Shown here piece by piece: positions 24,568 to 35,870 of a DNA stretch of 64,000 bases (its first letter is position 1; the number at the start of each line of letters is the position of its first letter). The notes beneath the pieces were generated by a model that saw only the letters and a list, made by a program, of their open reading frames with translations, did not search any database and had not been told where the DNA came from. This stretch comes from Paracoccus sp. (in: a-proteobacteria). Lineage in GTDB: Bacteria; Pseudomonadota; Alphaproteobacteria; Rhodobacterales; Rhodobacteraceae. Both the position numbers and the translations under genes were made by a program. The DNA is taken from positions 1-64,000 of the forward strand of contig NZ_JAUNTJ010000014.1 in NCBI RefSeq assembly GCF_030538755.1, in the 5' to 3' direction.

Positions 24568-25601
24568 CCCGAGATCCGGTTGACATGCCCCATCTTGCGA
24601 CCGGGCCGCGCCTCGCCCTTGCCATAAAGATGCACCTGCACCCTTGGCGAGGCCAACAGCGCGGGCACCCGGTCCAGATCGTCACCGATCAGGTTTTCCA
24701 TCACCACATCGGCATAGCGCGCCCCGTCGCCCAAGGGCAGGCCAGCGACGGCGCGGATATGCTGTTCAAACTGGTCCACCGCGCAGCCCGCCTGCGTCCA
24801 GTGGCCACTGTTGTGCACACGCGGAGCGATCTCGTTCACGATCAGCCCGTCGGGCGTCACGAACAGCTCGACCCCCATCACGCCGATATAATCCAGCGCC
24901 GTCACAATGCGCCCGGCCAGCAGAACGGCATCGGTGGTGACGCGCGCGGGCAGGCCGCAGGGCACGGTTGTCGTGCGCAGGATACCTTGGCCATGGACAT
25001 TCAGCCCCGGATCATAGGCCGCCACCTGCCCATCGGCTCCGCGCGCCACAATCACGCTGATTTCGGCACTGAAATCGACAAAGCCTTCCAGAACCGAGGC
25101 CGCGCCGGTCCATTCCGCCGCCCCGGCATCGGTGATGCGCACCTGCCCCTTGCCGTCATAGCCCATGCGGCAGGTTTTCAGGATTGCGGGCACACCGGTT
25201 TCGGCCAGCGCGGCAGGCAGGTCAGCCTCGGTCTCGACCGAGGCAAAGGGGGCCACGCGCAGGCCCAGATCGCGCAGAAACGTCTTTTCCGTCAGCCGGT
25301 CCTGACTGACGGCCAAAGCCCGGCGGTTGGGGCGGATCGGCACGATGCTTTCGATCAGATCCAGCGCCGAAGTCGGCACGTTTTCAAATTCATAGGTGAC
25401 GACATCCACCGATTCCGCAAAGCGGCGCAGCGCCGCTTGGTCCTCGTATGGGGCGGTTGTCACGGCATGGGCCACATCGCCCGCAGGCGCGGCACCGGGT
25501 TCGTAAATATGGCAACGCAGGCCCAGACGGCTGGCCGCGACCGACAACATCCGCCCAAGCTGGCCGCCGCCCAGAATGCCGATGGTGTGCAGCTCAGTCA
25601 T
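24564..25601 (-). CDS. purK: 5-(carboxyamino)imidazole ribonucleotide synthase
   Basis: 345 residues, ATP-grasp enzyme converting AIR, bicarbonate and ATP to N5-CAIR in purine synthesis. The start [20 protein letters not shown] is the family N-terminus (25601). ATP-grasp motifs include [12 protein letters not shown] and the metal-binding ELFV and [14 protein letters not shown]. It overlaps purE by 8 bases and the nudix gene by 4 bases. Confidence 0.95.
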   Translation of the reverse strand: MTELHTIGILGGGQLGRMLSVAASRLGLRCHIYEPGAAPAGDVAHAVTTAPYEDQAALRRFAESVDVVTYEFENVPTSALDLIESIVPIRPNRRALAVSQDRLTEKTFLRDLGLRVAPFASVETEADLPAALAETGVPAILKTCRMGYDGKGQVRITDAGAAEWTGAASVLEGFVDFSAEISVIVARGADGQVAAYDPGLNVHGQGILRTTTVPCGLPARVTTDAVLLAGRIVTALDYIGVMGVELFVTPDGLIVNEIAPRVHNSGHWTQAGCAVDQFEQHIRAVAGLPLGDGARYADVVMENLIGDDLDRVPALLASPRVQVHLYGKGEARPGRKMGHVNRISG

Positions 25602-26079
25602 CGGACGGCTCGTGCGGGATGGAATCGGACAGCGCCGCGCGCCAGGCATCCAGCCGCTCGGCCAGCGCCGGATCGCTGATGGCCAGAATCCCCGCCGCCA
25701 TCAGCCCGGCATTGGCCGCCCCCGCCGCCCCGATGGCCATGGTGGCAACCGGATAGCCCTTGGGCATCTGCACGATGGAATAAAGCGAATCGACCCCTGA
25801 CAGCGCCTTGGTCTGCACCGGCACCCCGATCACCGGCACCCGCGTTTTCGAGGCCATCATGCCGGGCAGATGCGCCGCCCCGCCCGCGCCCGCGATGATG
25901 ACACGCAAGCCGCGATCCACCGCCGTCTTGCCATAATCCCACAGCCGGTCCGGGGTGCGGTGGGCGCTGACGATCCGCGCCTCGTATCCGATGCCGAGTT
26001 CGTCCAGAATCGCCGCCGCCTCGCGCAGTGTCGGCCAGTCGGACTGGCTGCCCATGATGATTCCGACCGGCTTGTCCAT
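25594..26079 (-). CDS. purE: N5-carboxyaminoimidazole ribonucleotide mutase
   Basis: 161 residues, class I PurE, which rearranges N5-CAIR to [13 protein letters not shown] near the N-terminus is the phosphate-binding loop, SAHRTPDRL contains the catalytic His, and [11 protein letters not shown] and [20 protein letters not shown] are diagnostic. Start fixed at 26079 by the family N-terminus [14 protein letters not shown]. First gene of the purE-purK-nudix operon. Confidence 0.95.
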   Translation of the reverse strand: MDKPVGIIMGSQSDWPTLREAAAILDELGIGYEARIVSAHRTPDRLWDYGKTAVDRGLRVIIAGAGGAAHLPGMMASKTRVPVIGVPVQTKALSGVDSLYSIVQMPKGYPVATMAIGAAGAANAGLMAAGILAISDPALAERLDAWRAALSDSIPHEPSDD

Positions 26080-26157
26080 GCTGCCCCTCGCCTTTGCTGA
26101 TCCCTTCGCAATAACGCGGGGTCCGGGCGGACGCAACGCGGGCCGGGGCGCGGCCCT

Positions 26158-26189
26158 GCCCAAAGATGCGTATTTAGGCAAACAGGAAG
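26158..26189 (-). repeat. Dispersed repeat family 2, copy g
   Basis: On the minus strand CTTCCTGTTTGCCTAAATAC then GCATCTTTGGGC; the only difference from copy e is one C to T in the left arm of the inverted repeat. Confidence 0.75.
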
Positions 26190-26335
26190 CCGGGGCGCTG
26201 TGTCATCGGCTGGCCCGGTGCATCAGCAGCGCGGCGTGATGAGGCCGGATCAGCGGGACCGGATGGATTTGTTCGGACCATCTGTCACCGGCAGGGCGAG
26301 GGCGATCCATCCAAGGCGCATGTGATTTATCCATA

Positions 26336-26367
26336 TGAAAAAGCCGCAACCTGATGGTTGCGGCTTT
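26336..26367 (-). terminator. Intrinsic terminator of tig
   Basis: Minus strand: GCCGCAACC-ATCA-GGTTGCGGC followed by TTTTTCAT; perfect 9-base stem, tetraloop and T-run, 24 bases after the tig stop codon. Confidence 0.92.
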
Positions 26368-26390
26368 CCGGTTCGCGCGTCAATCGTGGA

Positions 26391-27725
26391 TCACAGCGTG
26401 TCCAGCGCCTCGACGGCTTTTTCCAGATCTTCTTTGCTGACCTCTTTTTCATCGACCTTGGCGGCTTCAGCAATGTGGTCAACAACCTTGTCTTCAAAGA
26501 TCGGCGCGCGCAATTGCTGTTGCATCTGCGGGTTTTGCTGCACGAATTCAAAGAACTGGCGTTCCTGACCCGGATATTGGCGGGCCTGACGGATCACGGC
26601 CTGCGTCATTTCCTGATCGCTGACGGTCACTTCCGCTTTCTGACCGATTTCGGCCAGCAGCAGGCCCAGACGCACGCGGCGTTCGGCCAGTTTCTTGTGT
26701 TCGTCGGTCGGTTCGATATTGCCGTGGTTGTGGTCGTGAACCTCGGGGTTTTCTTCGTGCCACAACTGATGTGCGATCTGCTGCGCTTCGGCATCGACCA
26801 GCACTTCGGGCAGGTCGAATTTCACCAGATCATCCAGTTGATCCAGCAAGGCGCGCTTCATCACCGCGCGGCTGGCACCGGCGTATTCTTCTTCCAGACG
26901 CTGGCCGATCTGTTCTTTCAGCTTGTCCAGCGATTCCGCGCCGAATTTCTTGGCCAGTTCGTCGTCGATTTCCGCCGGTTTCGGCTCTTTCACGGCCTTG
27001 ACGGTGCATTCGAACACGGCGTCTTTGCCTTTCAGCGTCGGGTGGCCGTAATCGTCGGGGAATTTGACGTTGACGGTCACATCCTCGCCCGCCTTGGCGC
27101 CGACAAGCTGTTCTTCAAAGCCGGGGATAAAGCTGCCCGACCCCAGAACCAGCGGGTAATCCTCGGCGGTGCCGCCTTCGAAGGCTTCGCCATCGACCAT
27201 ACCTTTGAAGTCGATCACGACCTGATCGCCGTCCTTGGCCTTGCTGCCCTTACGGCGGTCGGCAAAATTCTGGGCGTTCTTGGCCAGATTTTCCAGCGCC
27301 TCGGTGACCTGAGCTTCGTCGGCCTTGACCTTGAGGCGTTCCAGTTTCACGCCGGACAGGTCAACCTCGGGAATGGCGGGCAGCGCCTCGTATTCGACGT
27401 TGACGATAACGTCGTCACCCTCTTTCCAGGTCTCGCCGTTTTTCATCTCGATCTTTGGCTGAACGGCGGGGCGGTCGCCGGTTTTTTCCAGCTGTTCGCG
27501 CACGGCGTTATCGACGGCGGATTGCATCGCCTCGCCCATGATGCGCTGGCCGAACTGCTTTTTCAGCAGTGCCATCGGCACCTTGCCCTTGCGAAAGCCC
27601 TTCATCTCGACCTCGGGCTGGGCTTCTTTCAGCTTGGCGTCCACCTCGGCGGCCAGATCGGCGGCGGGCAGGGTCATCTCATAGCCGCGCTTGAGACCTT
27701 CGTTCAGGGTTTCCTTGACCTGCAT
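26391..27725 (-). CDS. tig: Trigger factor (ribosome-associated peptidyl-prolyl isomerase/chaperone)
   Basis: 444 residues. The N-terminal ribosome-binding domain has the GFRKGKVP signature (family GFRxGxxP); the FKBP-type isomerase domain spans about 160-245 ([21 protein letters not shown] ... [23 protein letters not shown]); the C-terminal chaperone arms end in an acidic tail. It binds nascent chains at the ribosome exit. Monocistronic, with its own terminator downstream; a tRNA-Leu gene lies just upstream on the same strand. Confidence 0.96.
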   Translation of the reverse strand: MQVKETLNEGLKRGYEMTLPAADLAAEVDAKLKEAQPEVEMKGFRKGKVPMALLKKQFGQRIMGEAMQSAVDNAVREQLEKTGDRPAVQPKIEMKNGETWKEGDDVIVNVEYEALPAIPEVDLSGVKLERLKVKADEAQVTEALENLAKNAQNFADRRKGSKAKDGDQVVIDFKGMVDGEAFEGGTAEDYPLVLGSGSFIPGFEEQLVGAKAGEDVTVNVKFPDDYGHPTLKGKDAVFECTVKAVKEPKPAEIDDELAKKFGAESLDKLKEQIGQRLEEEYAGASRAVMKRALLDQLDDLVKFDLPEVLVDAEAQQIAHQLWHEENPEVHDHNHGNIEPTDEHKKLAERRVRLGLLLAEIGQKAEVTVSDQEMTQAVIRQARQYPGQERQFFEFVQQNPQMQQQLRAPIFEDKVVDHIAEAAKVDEKEVSKEDLEKAVEALDTL

Positions 27726-27749
27726 GTGCGTTCCTTCATCTCGTTCTTA

Positions 27750-27834
27750 TGGTGCGGGTGGAGGGACTTGAACCCCCACGCCTTGCGGCGCCAGAACCTA
27801 AATCTGGTGCGTCTGCCAATTTCGCCACACCCGC
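27750..27834 (-). tRNA. tRNA-Leu (anticodon TAG)
   Basis: Minus strand, 85 bases including an encoded CCA. Acceptor stem GCGGGTG pairs with CACCCGC; the anticodon loop reads CAGATTTAGGTTCTG with TAG as anticodon; a long variable arm (class II) and T-arm GGGGGTTCAAGTCCCTC are present. It reads CUA and probably other CUN leucine codons. It lies 24 bases upstream of tig on the same strand and could be co-transcribed with it. Confidence 0.95.
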
Positions 27835-27987
27835 AATACCGAACCGGGCAAGCCGAGGCCCGCCGGAAAATCCGCCACGTCATAGCAGGCGCGCGCGCGG
27901 GGTGCGAGGGGGATTTTGCAGATTCATTCCACGCCGCCAACCAAGGCCGGTTTGGGCGGGGTCAGTCAGCCGGACCCCGCCCCTGCG

Positions 27988-29316
27988 TTACGCCTTTTTC
28001 CTGCGCCACGGCGCATGTTTATCGACATCGCCCGCCATGATGCAGCCATAGGGCATGATCCGGTCCTGAACCCTGGCCAGATCGAAGTGCTGCATGTCGG
28101 CCTGAACCCGCGCCGCATCCTTATAGGCGCTTGGCAGTTCGCTGGCGTCAGCCTCGCCACAATAGAACCGCACGTCCAGCCCCTCGGTTTCCACGCGCAC
28201 CGCCTGGTCAACGGTCATGTCCAGCGCCCGCAGATGCGCGGTGCGGCTGGTCATGCGCCCGGCCCCATGCGGGGCAAAGTCGCAGCCCGCGCGGCTGACG
28301 ATCAGCACCGGCTGGCCCATGTTCATCGGAATCGCCATCAGGCCATCGCTGTCGGGCATGAATTTGGGGTTCATCGGCGTGGCCCCCTTGGCGTGCCAGA
28401 AATCATCTCCGTCACGAAACACAAAGTTATGTTCGTTCCACAGCCGGTCCGAACAGCCGAACCTGTCCACCAGCACCTGATGCAGCACCCGGTGATTATG
28501 TTTTGTCCAGTCACGGATGATCTGAAGCGCATTCCAGTAATCCTGCCCCTGAGGCGAATCAAAGGGAATCCATGCGTTCTGTTTCAGCGTATCGGGCGAA
28601 AGTTTCGTGCGGAACTGTTCCGCCACCTTCATGCCCGCCTTATACAGCAGCGCGCCCGGCTTGCGCGAACCGTGATGCGTTACCAAAGCGGCCTCGCCGG
28701 TATTTTGCGACACACCGACAAAGGCGAAATGGTTGCCGTCGCCTTGCGTGCCAAGGTGATGCTGCGCCGCATCGAGGATTTGCGGATCGGACAGAAAAGG
28801 ATTATCCGCCATGGCGCGGCGCAGATCATCGGGCAGCGGAAACCGCCCGTCCTTGCGCCCGCCATAGCCGAAATGCGTTGCCTCGTGGATCGTGTCCAGC
28901 ACGTCGCCCGGATCGGCCGAGCCAAAGCGCGTCACCATCATCGAACAGCAAATATCGGCCGAGTGCATCCCCGGATGGATCGCCCCCCTGGCCCGCGCCA
29001 CGCCGCCCACCGTAATCGTGCCCAAGCCCCCGGTCGGGCAGGCGTCAGGCATCAGATAGGCCGCGCTGATCGTCGGGGTTTTCGCCATTTCCAGCATCGA
29101 CGCATAAGAGGCGTCGAAATTGCTGCCGGTTTCTGTCGAATATACCGTGACCGGGCTGCTTTCCAGCGGCATATAAACCGGCACCAGCGCATCACAAACC
29201 GCCCGGATCGCCTCGTCCGAGGTCAGACCCTGTGCGTTGATTTGCTCCAGTGCGGTTTTGAACCATGCGCCGGGTTTATAGCCAAGCGCGGTCAGGTGTT
29301 TTCCCGTAATATCCAT
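27988..29316 (-). CDS. rtcB: RtcB family RNA ligase
   Basis: 442 residues. Core RtcB elements are present: ADICCSMM (metal ligands Asp121 and Cys124), GTQGDGNHF (His196), the HHGSR loop (214-218), and APHGAGRMTSR, where His350 is the expected GMP-accepting histidine. RtcB seals RNA 2',3'-cyclic phosphate or 3'-phosphate ends to 5'-OH ends with GTP and Mn2+. The first 80 residues are less conserved than the catalytic core. No rtcA, rtcR or archease gene is adjacent. Probably monocistronic. Confidence 0.88.
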   Translation of the reverse strand: MDITGKHLTALGYKPGAWFKTALEQINAQGLTSDEAIRAVCDALVPVYMPLESSPVTVYSTETGSNFDASYASMLEMAKTPTISAAYLMPDACPTGGLGTITVGGVARARGAIHPGMHSADICCSMMVTRFGSADPGDVLDTIHEATHFGYGGRKDGRFPLPDDLRRAMADNPFLSDPQILDAAQHHLGTQGDGNHFAFVGVSQNTGEAALVTHHGSRKPGALLYKAGMKVAEQFRTKLSPDTLKQNAWIPFDSPQGQDYWNALQIIRDWTKHNHRVLHQVLVDRFGCSDRLWNEHNFVFRDGDDFWHAKGATPMNPKFMPDSDGLMAIPMNMGQPVLIVSRAGCDFAPHGAGRMTSRTAHLRALDMTVDQAVRVETEGLDVRFYCGEADASELPSAYKDAARVQADMQHFDLARVQDRIMPYGCIMAGDVDKHAPWRRKKA

Positions 29317-29406
29317 CGCGCGATACCTTGTTAATCACAGAGCGGCGCTTTTAGCGGTAAAATCCGGCTGCGTCGAATGTCTATTCAGGCAGGTTGGGGG
29401 AATATT

Positions 29407-30966
29407 TCAGCGCAGATCGCGCAGCACACCGGGGATTTGTTCGGGCAGATCGTCCGCGATCAGGCCGGGGCCATGGCGGCGGGCTGCCTGCGCGTGGATC
29501 AAGGTGCTAGTGGCAGCGGCCTCGAGCGGCGGCAGGCCGCGCGCCAGCAGACCGGCAATGATCCCGGCCAGCACATCGCCCGCGCCTGCGGTGGCCAGCC
29601 ACGGAATATCATAGGCCGAATGAATCACCGCGCGGCCATCGGGCGCCGCTATCACCGTATCAGGGCCTTTCAACAGCACCGTTGCACCACAGCGGGCGGC
29701 TGCATCGCGCGCGGCCTCCAGTTTCGAATAGGGCGATGTCATCCGCGCCGTCCATTGCTCCGTGTCGGAGTTTCGCGATCCGTTCAGCCGCTCGGCCAGA
29801 TCGGGGAACAGGCGCGCGAATTCGCCCCCGTGCGGGGTCAGCACGCAATCGCGGTGCAGCGGTTGCGGGTCGCGCGCCCATGCCGTCAGCGCGTCGGCAT
29901 CCAGCACGCAGGGACGTTTGCTGGCCAGCACCGCCGGCACCAGCGCCGCCGCGCGATCCACGCCGCAGCCGGGGCCAATGGCAACGGCGCTGATACGTTT
30001 ATCTGTCAGCAGCATGGCCAGCGCGTCGGCATCATCATCCACCCCGCGCCGCATCAAGGCATCAGGCGGGCCGCTGTGGTCGATCAGTGCCGAACGCGGC
30101 GGCGCGATCGTCACCAGCCCCGCCCCGATCCGCAAGGCGGCACGGGCGGCAAGACGGGCCGCGCCGCCTTGGCCGATGCCGCCCGCGATGATGACGGCAT
30201 GGCCGTGCGTGAACTTGTGACCGTTGCGCTTGGCAAGAGCGCCGGAGCCTCCGGCGGGGATATTTAAGGACCAAAGATGCGGGGCGGGGCGCCAGGGGGT
30301 GATACCGATGTCGGCGATCACCAACTCGCCGCAGACTTCTGGCCCGCGTTCCAGCAGGTGGCCGGGCTTGGGGCTGTCGAAGGCGACGGTCAGGCGGGCA
30401 TGCAGGTCGAAGTCGCCGGATTCGCGCGGCTGGCCCAGAAAGCTGCCGCTGTCGAGGCACAGCCCCGACGGACAATCCACCGCAACAATGCGCGGTCGGT
30501 AAGAGGCCCGGTCTTCGCCGCCACCACCCATATGGTGCAGGATCGCCTGAATCTCGCCCGTGGGTGCGCGGGTCAGGCCGGTGCCAAAGATGGCATCGAC
30601 GTAAACATCGGCATCCTCGCGGCGCAGTTCGGTTTCGGTCAGCGGCAGGATCGGCCCCATCCCGGCCCATTTCCGCCGCATTTCAGCCGCGTCCGGGCCG
30701 GAGCTGTTATCCATCCCCAGCACCCGCATCTGCCAGCCCGCCTGCGCCAGATGCCGCGCGATGACATAGCCGTCGCCGCCGTTATTGCCCGGCCCGCACA
30801 ACACGGTGGCGCGCCCCGGCCTGGGCCAGCGCAGGCGGATATGACCGGCAACGGCGGCGCCCGCGCGCTCCATCAGGGTCAGCCCCGTGACCTGACCGCT
30901 GCTGATTGCGGCGGATTCGGCGGCGCGCATTTGGGCGGTGGTCAGGATTTCGGTGCCTTGCAACAT
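29407..30966 (-). CDS. nnr: Bifunctional NAD(P)H-hydrate epimerase / ADP-dependent dehydratase with in-frame repeat
   Basis: 519 residues. The N-terminal YjeF epimerase domain (about 1-215, GPGNNGGDGYVIARHL at 58-73) interconverts R- and S-NAD(P)HX; the C-terminal ribokinase-like dehydratase (about 250-519, HGHAVIIAGG, and AGAGDVLAGIIAGLLARG near the end) repairs S-NAD(P)HX with ADP. The linker contains residues His230-Gly242 (HLWSLNIPAGGSG), encoded by the opposite strand of a dispersed intergenic repeat, yet the frame is preserved. Divergent from glnB, an arrangement seen in related genomes. Confidence 0.93.
   Translation of the reverse strand: MLQGTEILTTAQMRAAESAAISSGQVTGLTLMERAGAAVAGHIRLRWPRPGRATVLCGPGNNGGDGYVIARHLAQAGWQMRVLGMDNSSGPDAAEMRRKWAGMGPILPLTETELRREDADVYVDAIFGTGLTRAPTGEIQAILHHMGGGGEDRASYRPRIVAVDCPSGLCLDSGSFLGQPRESGDFDLHARLTVAFDSPKPGHLLERGPEVCGELVIADIGITPWRPAPHLWSLNIPAGGSGALAKRNGHKFTHGHAVIIAGGIGQGGAARLAARAALRIGAGLVTIAPPRSALIDHSGPPDALMRRGVDDDADALAMLLTDKRISAVAIGPGCGVDRAAALVPAVLASKRPCVLDADALTAWARDPQPLHRDCVLTPHGGEFARLFPDLAERLNGSRNSDTEQWTARMTSPYSKLEAARDAAARCGATVLLKGPDTVIAAPDGRAVIHSAYDIPWLATAGAGDVLAGIIAGLLARGLPPLEAAATSTLIHAQAARRHGPGLIADDLPEQIPGVLRDLR
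30241..30279 (+). repeat. Dispersed repeat family 1, copy d, inside nnr
   Basis: Hairpin GCCGGA-GCC-TCCGGC (30241-30255) followed by GGGG and ATATTTAAGGACCAAAGATG (30260-30279), the last 20 bases being identical to copy b at cobO. It lies within the nnr coding sequence, antisense to it, in the linker between the two enzymatic domains, and encodes HLWSLNIPAGGSG in the nnr frame. Confidence 0.8.
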
Positions 30967-31072
30967 GAATCTGCCTGTTTTTTGAGCTGACTGCCTGAAT
31001 TGCGGGCGGTTTGGCCGGGTTCTGACGGGTCACGGCACCATAGCCACGCCGCCGCATTTACCCCCCGCATGA

Positions 31073-31459
<387 letters not shown>

Positions 31460-31517
31460 TCCGCCGCACTGAATACCTATCGCCCGTGATGCGGGCATCC
31501 AGGAAGGAAAGAAACAG

Positions 31518-32924
31518 ATGAAAGTCAAAGACGTTCTTGATCTGATGAAGAATGAGGAGGTCGAATATGTCGATATCCGCTTCACCGATCCCAAGGGCAA
31601 ATTGCAGCATGTGACGCTGGTCGCTGATCTGGTCGATGAAGATTTCTTTGAAGAAGGCTTTATGTTCGACGGCAGCTCTATCGCGGGCTGGAAATCCATT
31701 GACCAGTCGGACATGAAACTGATCCCGGATCCGGCCAGCGTTTATATCGACCCGTTTTATGCTGAAAAAACCATGTGCATTCATTGCAACGTGGCAGAGC
31801 CAGACACCGGCGAAGCCTATTCGCGCGACCCCCGCGGCACCGCCGTCAAGGCCGAGGCTTATCTGAAATCGACCGGCATCGGTGACGCATCCTATTGGGG
31901 CCCCGAGGCAGAGTTCTTTCTGTTTGACGACGTGCGCTATTCGGTGACTCCGCAAAAGGTTGCCTATGAAATCGACGCAGCCGATGCGGCGTGGAATACC
32001 GACAGCGAATATGAAATGGGCAACCAGGCCCATCGCGCGGCGCATAAGGGCGGCTATTTCCCGGTGAACCCGATCGACGCCGGTCAGGATATTCGCGGCG
32101 AAATGCTGTCCACGATGAAGCGCATGGGCATCAAAGTGGATAAACACCACCACGAGGTCGCCACCGCGCAGCATGAACTGGGCATGATCTTTGGCGGGCT
32201 GGTCGAACAGGCCGACAATATCCAGAAATACAAATACGTCATCCATAACGTCGCCCACGCCTATGGCAAATCGGCGACCTTTATGCCCAAGCCGATGAAA
32301 GGCGATAACGGGTCGGGGATGCACGTTAACATGTCGATCTGGAAAAACGGCAAGCCGTTGTTTGCAGGTGACAAATACGCCGATCTCAGCCAAGAGGCGC
32401 TGTGGTTCATCGGCGGCATTCTGAAACACGCCAAGGCGCTGAACGCACTGACCAACCCTTCGACCAACAGCTATAAACGGCTGATTCCGGGCTTTGAGGC
32501 GCCGGTGCTGCGGGCCTATTCGGCGCGCAACCGCTCGGGCTGCGTGCGTATTCCGTGGACCGAAAGCCCCAAAGCCAAGCGGGTCGAAGCGCGTTTCCCT
32601 GATCCGTCCGCAAACCCCTATCTGTGCTTTGCCGCGCTGCTGATGGCCGGTCTGGACGGGATCAAGAACAAGATCGACCCCGGCCCGGCATCCGACAAGG
32701 ATCTGTATGATCTGCCGCCCGAAGAACTGGCCGAAATCCCCACCGTCTGCGGCTCGCTGCGCGAGGCGCTGGAGGAACTGGAAAAAGACATGGACTTCCT
32801 GCTGGCGGGCGATGTATTTACCCGCGACCAGCTGGAAGGCTATATCGCGCTGAAGTGGGAAGAGGTTTACGCCTACGAACACACGCCGCACCCGGTCGAA
32901 TACGCGCTGTATTACAGCTGCTGA
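31518..32924 (+). CDS. glnA: Glutamine synthetase, type I
   Basis: 468 residues; makes glutamine from glutamate, ammonia and ATP. Metal and ATP motifs include [35 protein letters not shown] and the [13 protein letters not shown]-type loop ([17 protein letters not shown]). Tyr397 in DLYDLPPEE is at the adenylylation position, so GlnE-type control is expected. A GGAAGGAAAG ribosome site precedes the ATG. Followed by a strong intrinsic terminator. Confidence 0.97.
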   Translation: MKVKDVLDLMKNEEVEYVDIRFTDPKGKLQHVTLVADLVDEDFFEEGFMFDGSSIAGWKSIDQSDMKLIPDPASVYIDPFYAEKTMCIHCNVAEPDTGEAYSRDPRGTAVKAEAYLKSTGIGDASYWGPEAEFFLFDDVRYSVTPQKVAYEIDAADAAWNTDSEYEMGNQAHRAAHKGGYFPVNPIDAGQDIRGEMLSTMKRMGIKVDKHHHEVATAQHELGMIFGGLVEQADNIQKYKYVIHNVAHAYGKSATFMPKPMKGDNGSGMHVNMSIWKNGKPLFAGDKYADLSQEALWFIGGILKHAKALNALTNPSTNSYKRLIPGFEAPVLRAYSARNRSGCVRIPWTESPKAKRVEARFPDPSANPYLCFAALLMAGLDGIKNKIDPGPASDKDLYDLPPEELAEIPTVCGSLREALEELEKDMDFLLAGDVFTRDQLEGYIALKWEEVYAYEHTPHPVEYALYYSC

Positions 32925-32951
32925 TCCACGAACTGGCCTAGCCTATTCTAC

Positions 32952-32983
32952 AACAGGCGCCCGTAAGGGCGCCTGTTTTTTCC
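32952..32983 (+). terminator. Intrinsic terminator of glnBA
   Basis: AACAGGCGCCC-GTAA-GGGCGCCTGTT followed by TTTT; perfect 11-base stem 27 bases after the glnA stop. Confidence 0.95.
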
Positions 32984-33120
32984 ACACAGCCAGCCCGTTT
33001 CGTTTCAATTCAAATTGACATTCAGTCAGATTGCGCGGGCAAGCAACGGACCTGAGATTATCACATCAAAAAGGCCGTATGCGGGCATTTAAATCAAAAT
33101 CCCGCAGCAAATCGCTTCAA

Positions 33121-33156
33121 GCAAAACGGGCATCACCGCCAGAGTAATGCCCGTTG
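33121..33156 (-). terminator. Intrinsic terminator of guaB
   Basis: Minus strand: AACGGGCAT ... ATGCCCGTT with a 13-base loop, followed by TTGC; 13 bases after the guaB stop codon. Confidence 0.75.
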
Positions 33157-33168
33157 CGCCGCCCCCGA

Positions 33169-34695
<1,527 letters not shown>

Positions 34696-35673
34696 TCAGG
34701 CGATGGCGGCGTTCGTCTTGACCGCCAGCCTGCCGCGCGCCCAATCGCGCAGGATCAGAAACAGGATCGGCGAGATGGCCAGCGTCGCCGCCAACAGCAG
34801 CAGCCCGGCCACGATCCGCGCGCCCGGCAGACCGCCTTGCGTCAGCGCCAGCCATGCCCCCGCACTGGCCGACAGGGGAAAGGTAAACGCCCCCCACATC
34901 GGCGAAAAGCCCGACGCCAGCAGCCAACGGGCCGACAGCAGCAACGCCAGCACCAGCAGCAACCCGGCCACCGCCGAGACGGCTGCCACTGTGTCATGGC
35001 CCAGCCCGGCTGCAACCATTGCGATCAGCGCGAACGGCGCGGCGTGAACAGCCAGCAGCGGGCGCAGCGGTGCGGGCGGGGCAACTGCGGCGAACTGCCG
35101 CGCGCTGATCGCCCAGATCGCCACCGCAGCCACCAGCGAGGGCCACAGCAGCGCCGCAGCCAGCCCCGGCCAGCCCAGCGACAGGGCAACCTTGGCCGCG
35201 ACCAGAAACCCGGCCCAGTTCAGGTGCCACACCGGCGAAACGCGCCTTTGTTCAGCCGGACCATTTCGCAGCACCGACAGCAGCACGGCCAGTGTCACCC
35301 CATGCAGCGCCATGGCCAGCAACAGCAGCCCGCGCGCCAGCCCCGGCGCATAGGGCACCAGCACCCCGGCCAGCAGATACAAAGCCAGGACCCCCGCCGC
35401 CACACCGGCACGACCGGGCAGGATTTTCAATTCATCCGCCAGAACGGCAGGCCGCCAGCTCAGCTTGACGGCATAGGTCAGCGCCGCGAACAGCGTCAGC
35501 AGGCTCAGCGCGCCTGCCCCCGCCTCGACCAGCCCGGTATTCAGCGCGAAAACCGCCACCGCATCGCGCCACGCCAGCACCAGCTCCAAAGCCCCCAGCA
35601 CCGGCACGAAAATCAGCGGCGGCACCCGGCGCCAAAGGCCGGCTGGAACAGTTTTCGGCATGGCAAAGCGCAT
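34696..35673 (-). CDS. SLAC1/TehA-type (TDT family) membrane transporter
   Basis: About 325 residues from ATG 35673 (AAAGGA upstream), with roughly ten hydrophobic helices. Pattern and helices such as WHLNWAGFLVAAKVAL and FSPMWGAFTFPLSASAGAWL fit the tellurite-resistance/dicarboxylate transporter family, in which the F-P-L segment of helix 9 lines the pore. Possible substrates are anions, C4-dicarboxylates or sulfite; none is indicated by context. Upstream, 197 bases separate it from the divergent FadL gene. Confidence 0.8.
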   Translation of the reverse strand: MRFAMPKTVPAGLWRRVPPLIFVPVLGALELVLAWRDAVAVFALNTGLVEAGAGALSLLTLFAALTYAVKLSWRPAVLADELKILPGRAGVAAGVLALYLLAGVLVPYAPGLARGLLLLAMALHGVTLAVLLSVLRNGPAEQRRVSPVWHLNWAGFLVAAKVALSLGWPGLAAALLWPSLVAAVAIWAISARQFAAVAPPAPLRPLLAVHAAPFALIAMVAAGLGHDTVAAVSAVAGLLLVLALLLSARWLLASGFSPMWGAFTFPLSASAGAWLALTQGGLPGARIVAGLLLLAATLAISPILFLILRDWARGRLAVKTNAAIA

Positions 35674-35870
35674 GGTCGTCATCCTTTGGGAAGTAGCATT
35701 CAAACCTGAACGATTAGTTAAGATGCGTCAGGGCGTTGCGCCAATGACACGATGCCGCGGCAGAGCTGCACCAAACGTAGCGTCATACGCAGGCGATAAT
35801 TGATTCGTAGCATTATCGGGTTAGGCTGACAGCAATGCAAAAAACGAATCCGTCTTTGGGAGGAACGAGA

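Larger units (their letters stand above)
26080..26390. other. 311-base intergenic region upstream of purE
   Basis: No convincing gene. It holds the family 2 repeat copy g (26158-26189, minus orientation) and the trigger factor terminator (26336-26367). The purE promoter must lie in the first 100 bases or so, but I cannot point to clear -35/-10 boxes. Confidence 0.6.

Noticed and set aside
29393-29412. GGGGGAATATTTCAG at the end of nnr as another family 1 repeat
   Set aside because: Too short and lacks the conserved end and a hairpin.
33005-33060. TCAATT-CA-AATTGA palindrome with a perfect TTGACA, possible promoter of a small RNA between glnA and guaB
   Set aside because: No -10 box at acceptable spacing and no terminator with T-run on the plus strand; only the guaB terminator could be supported.
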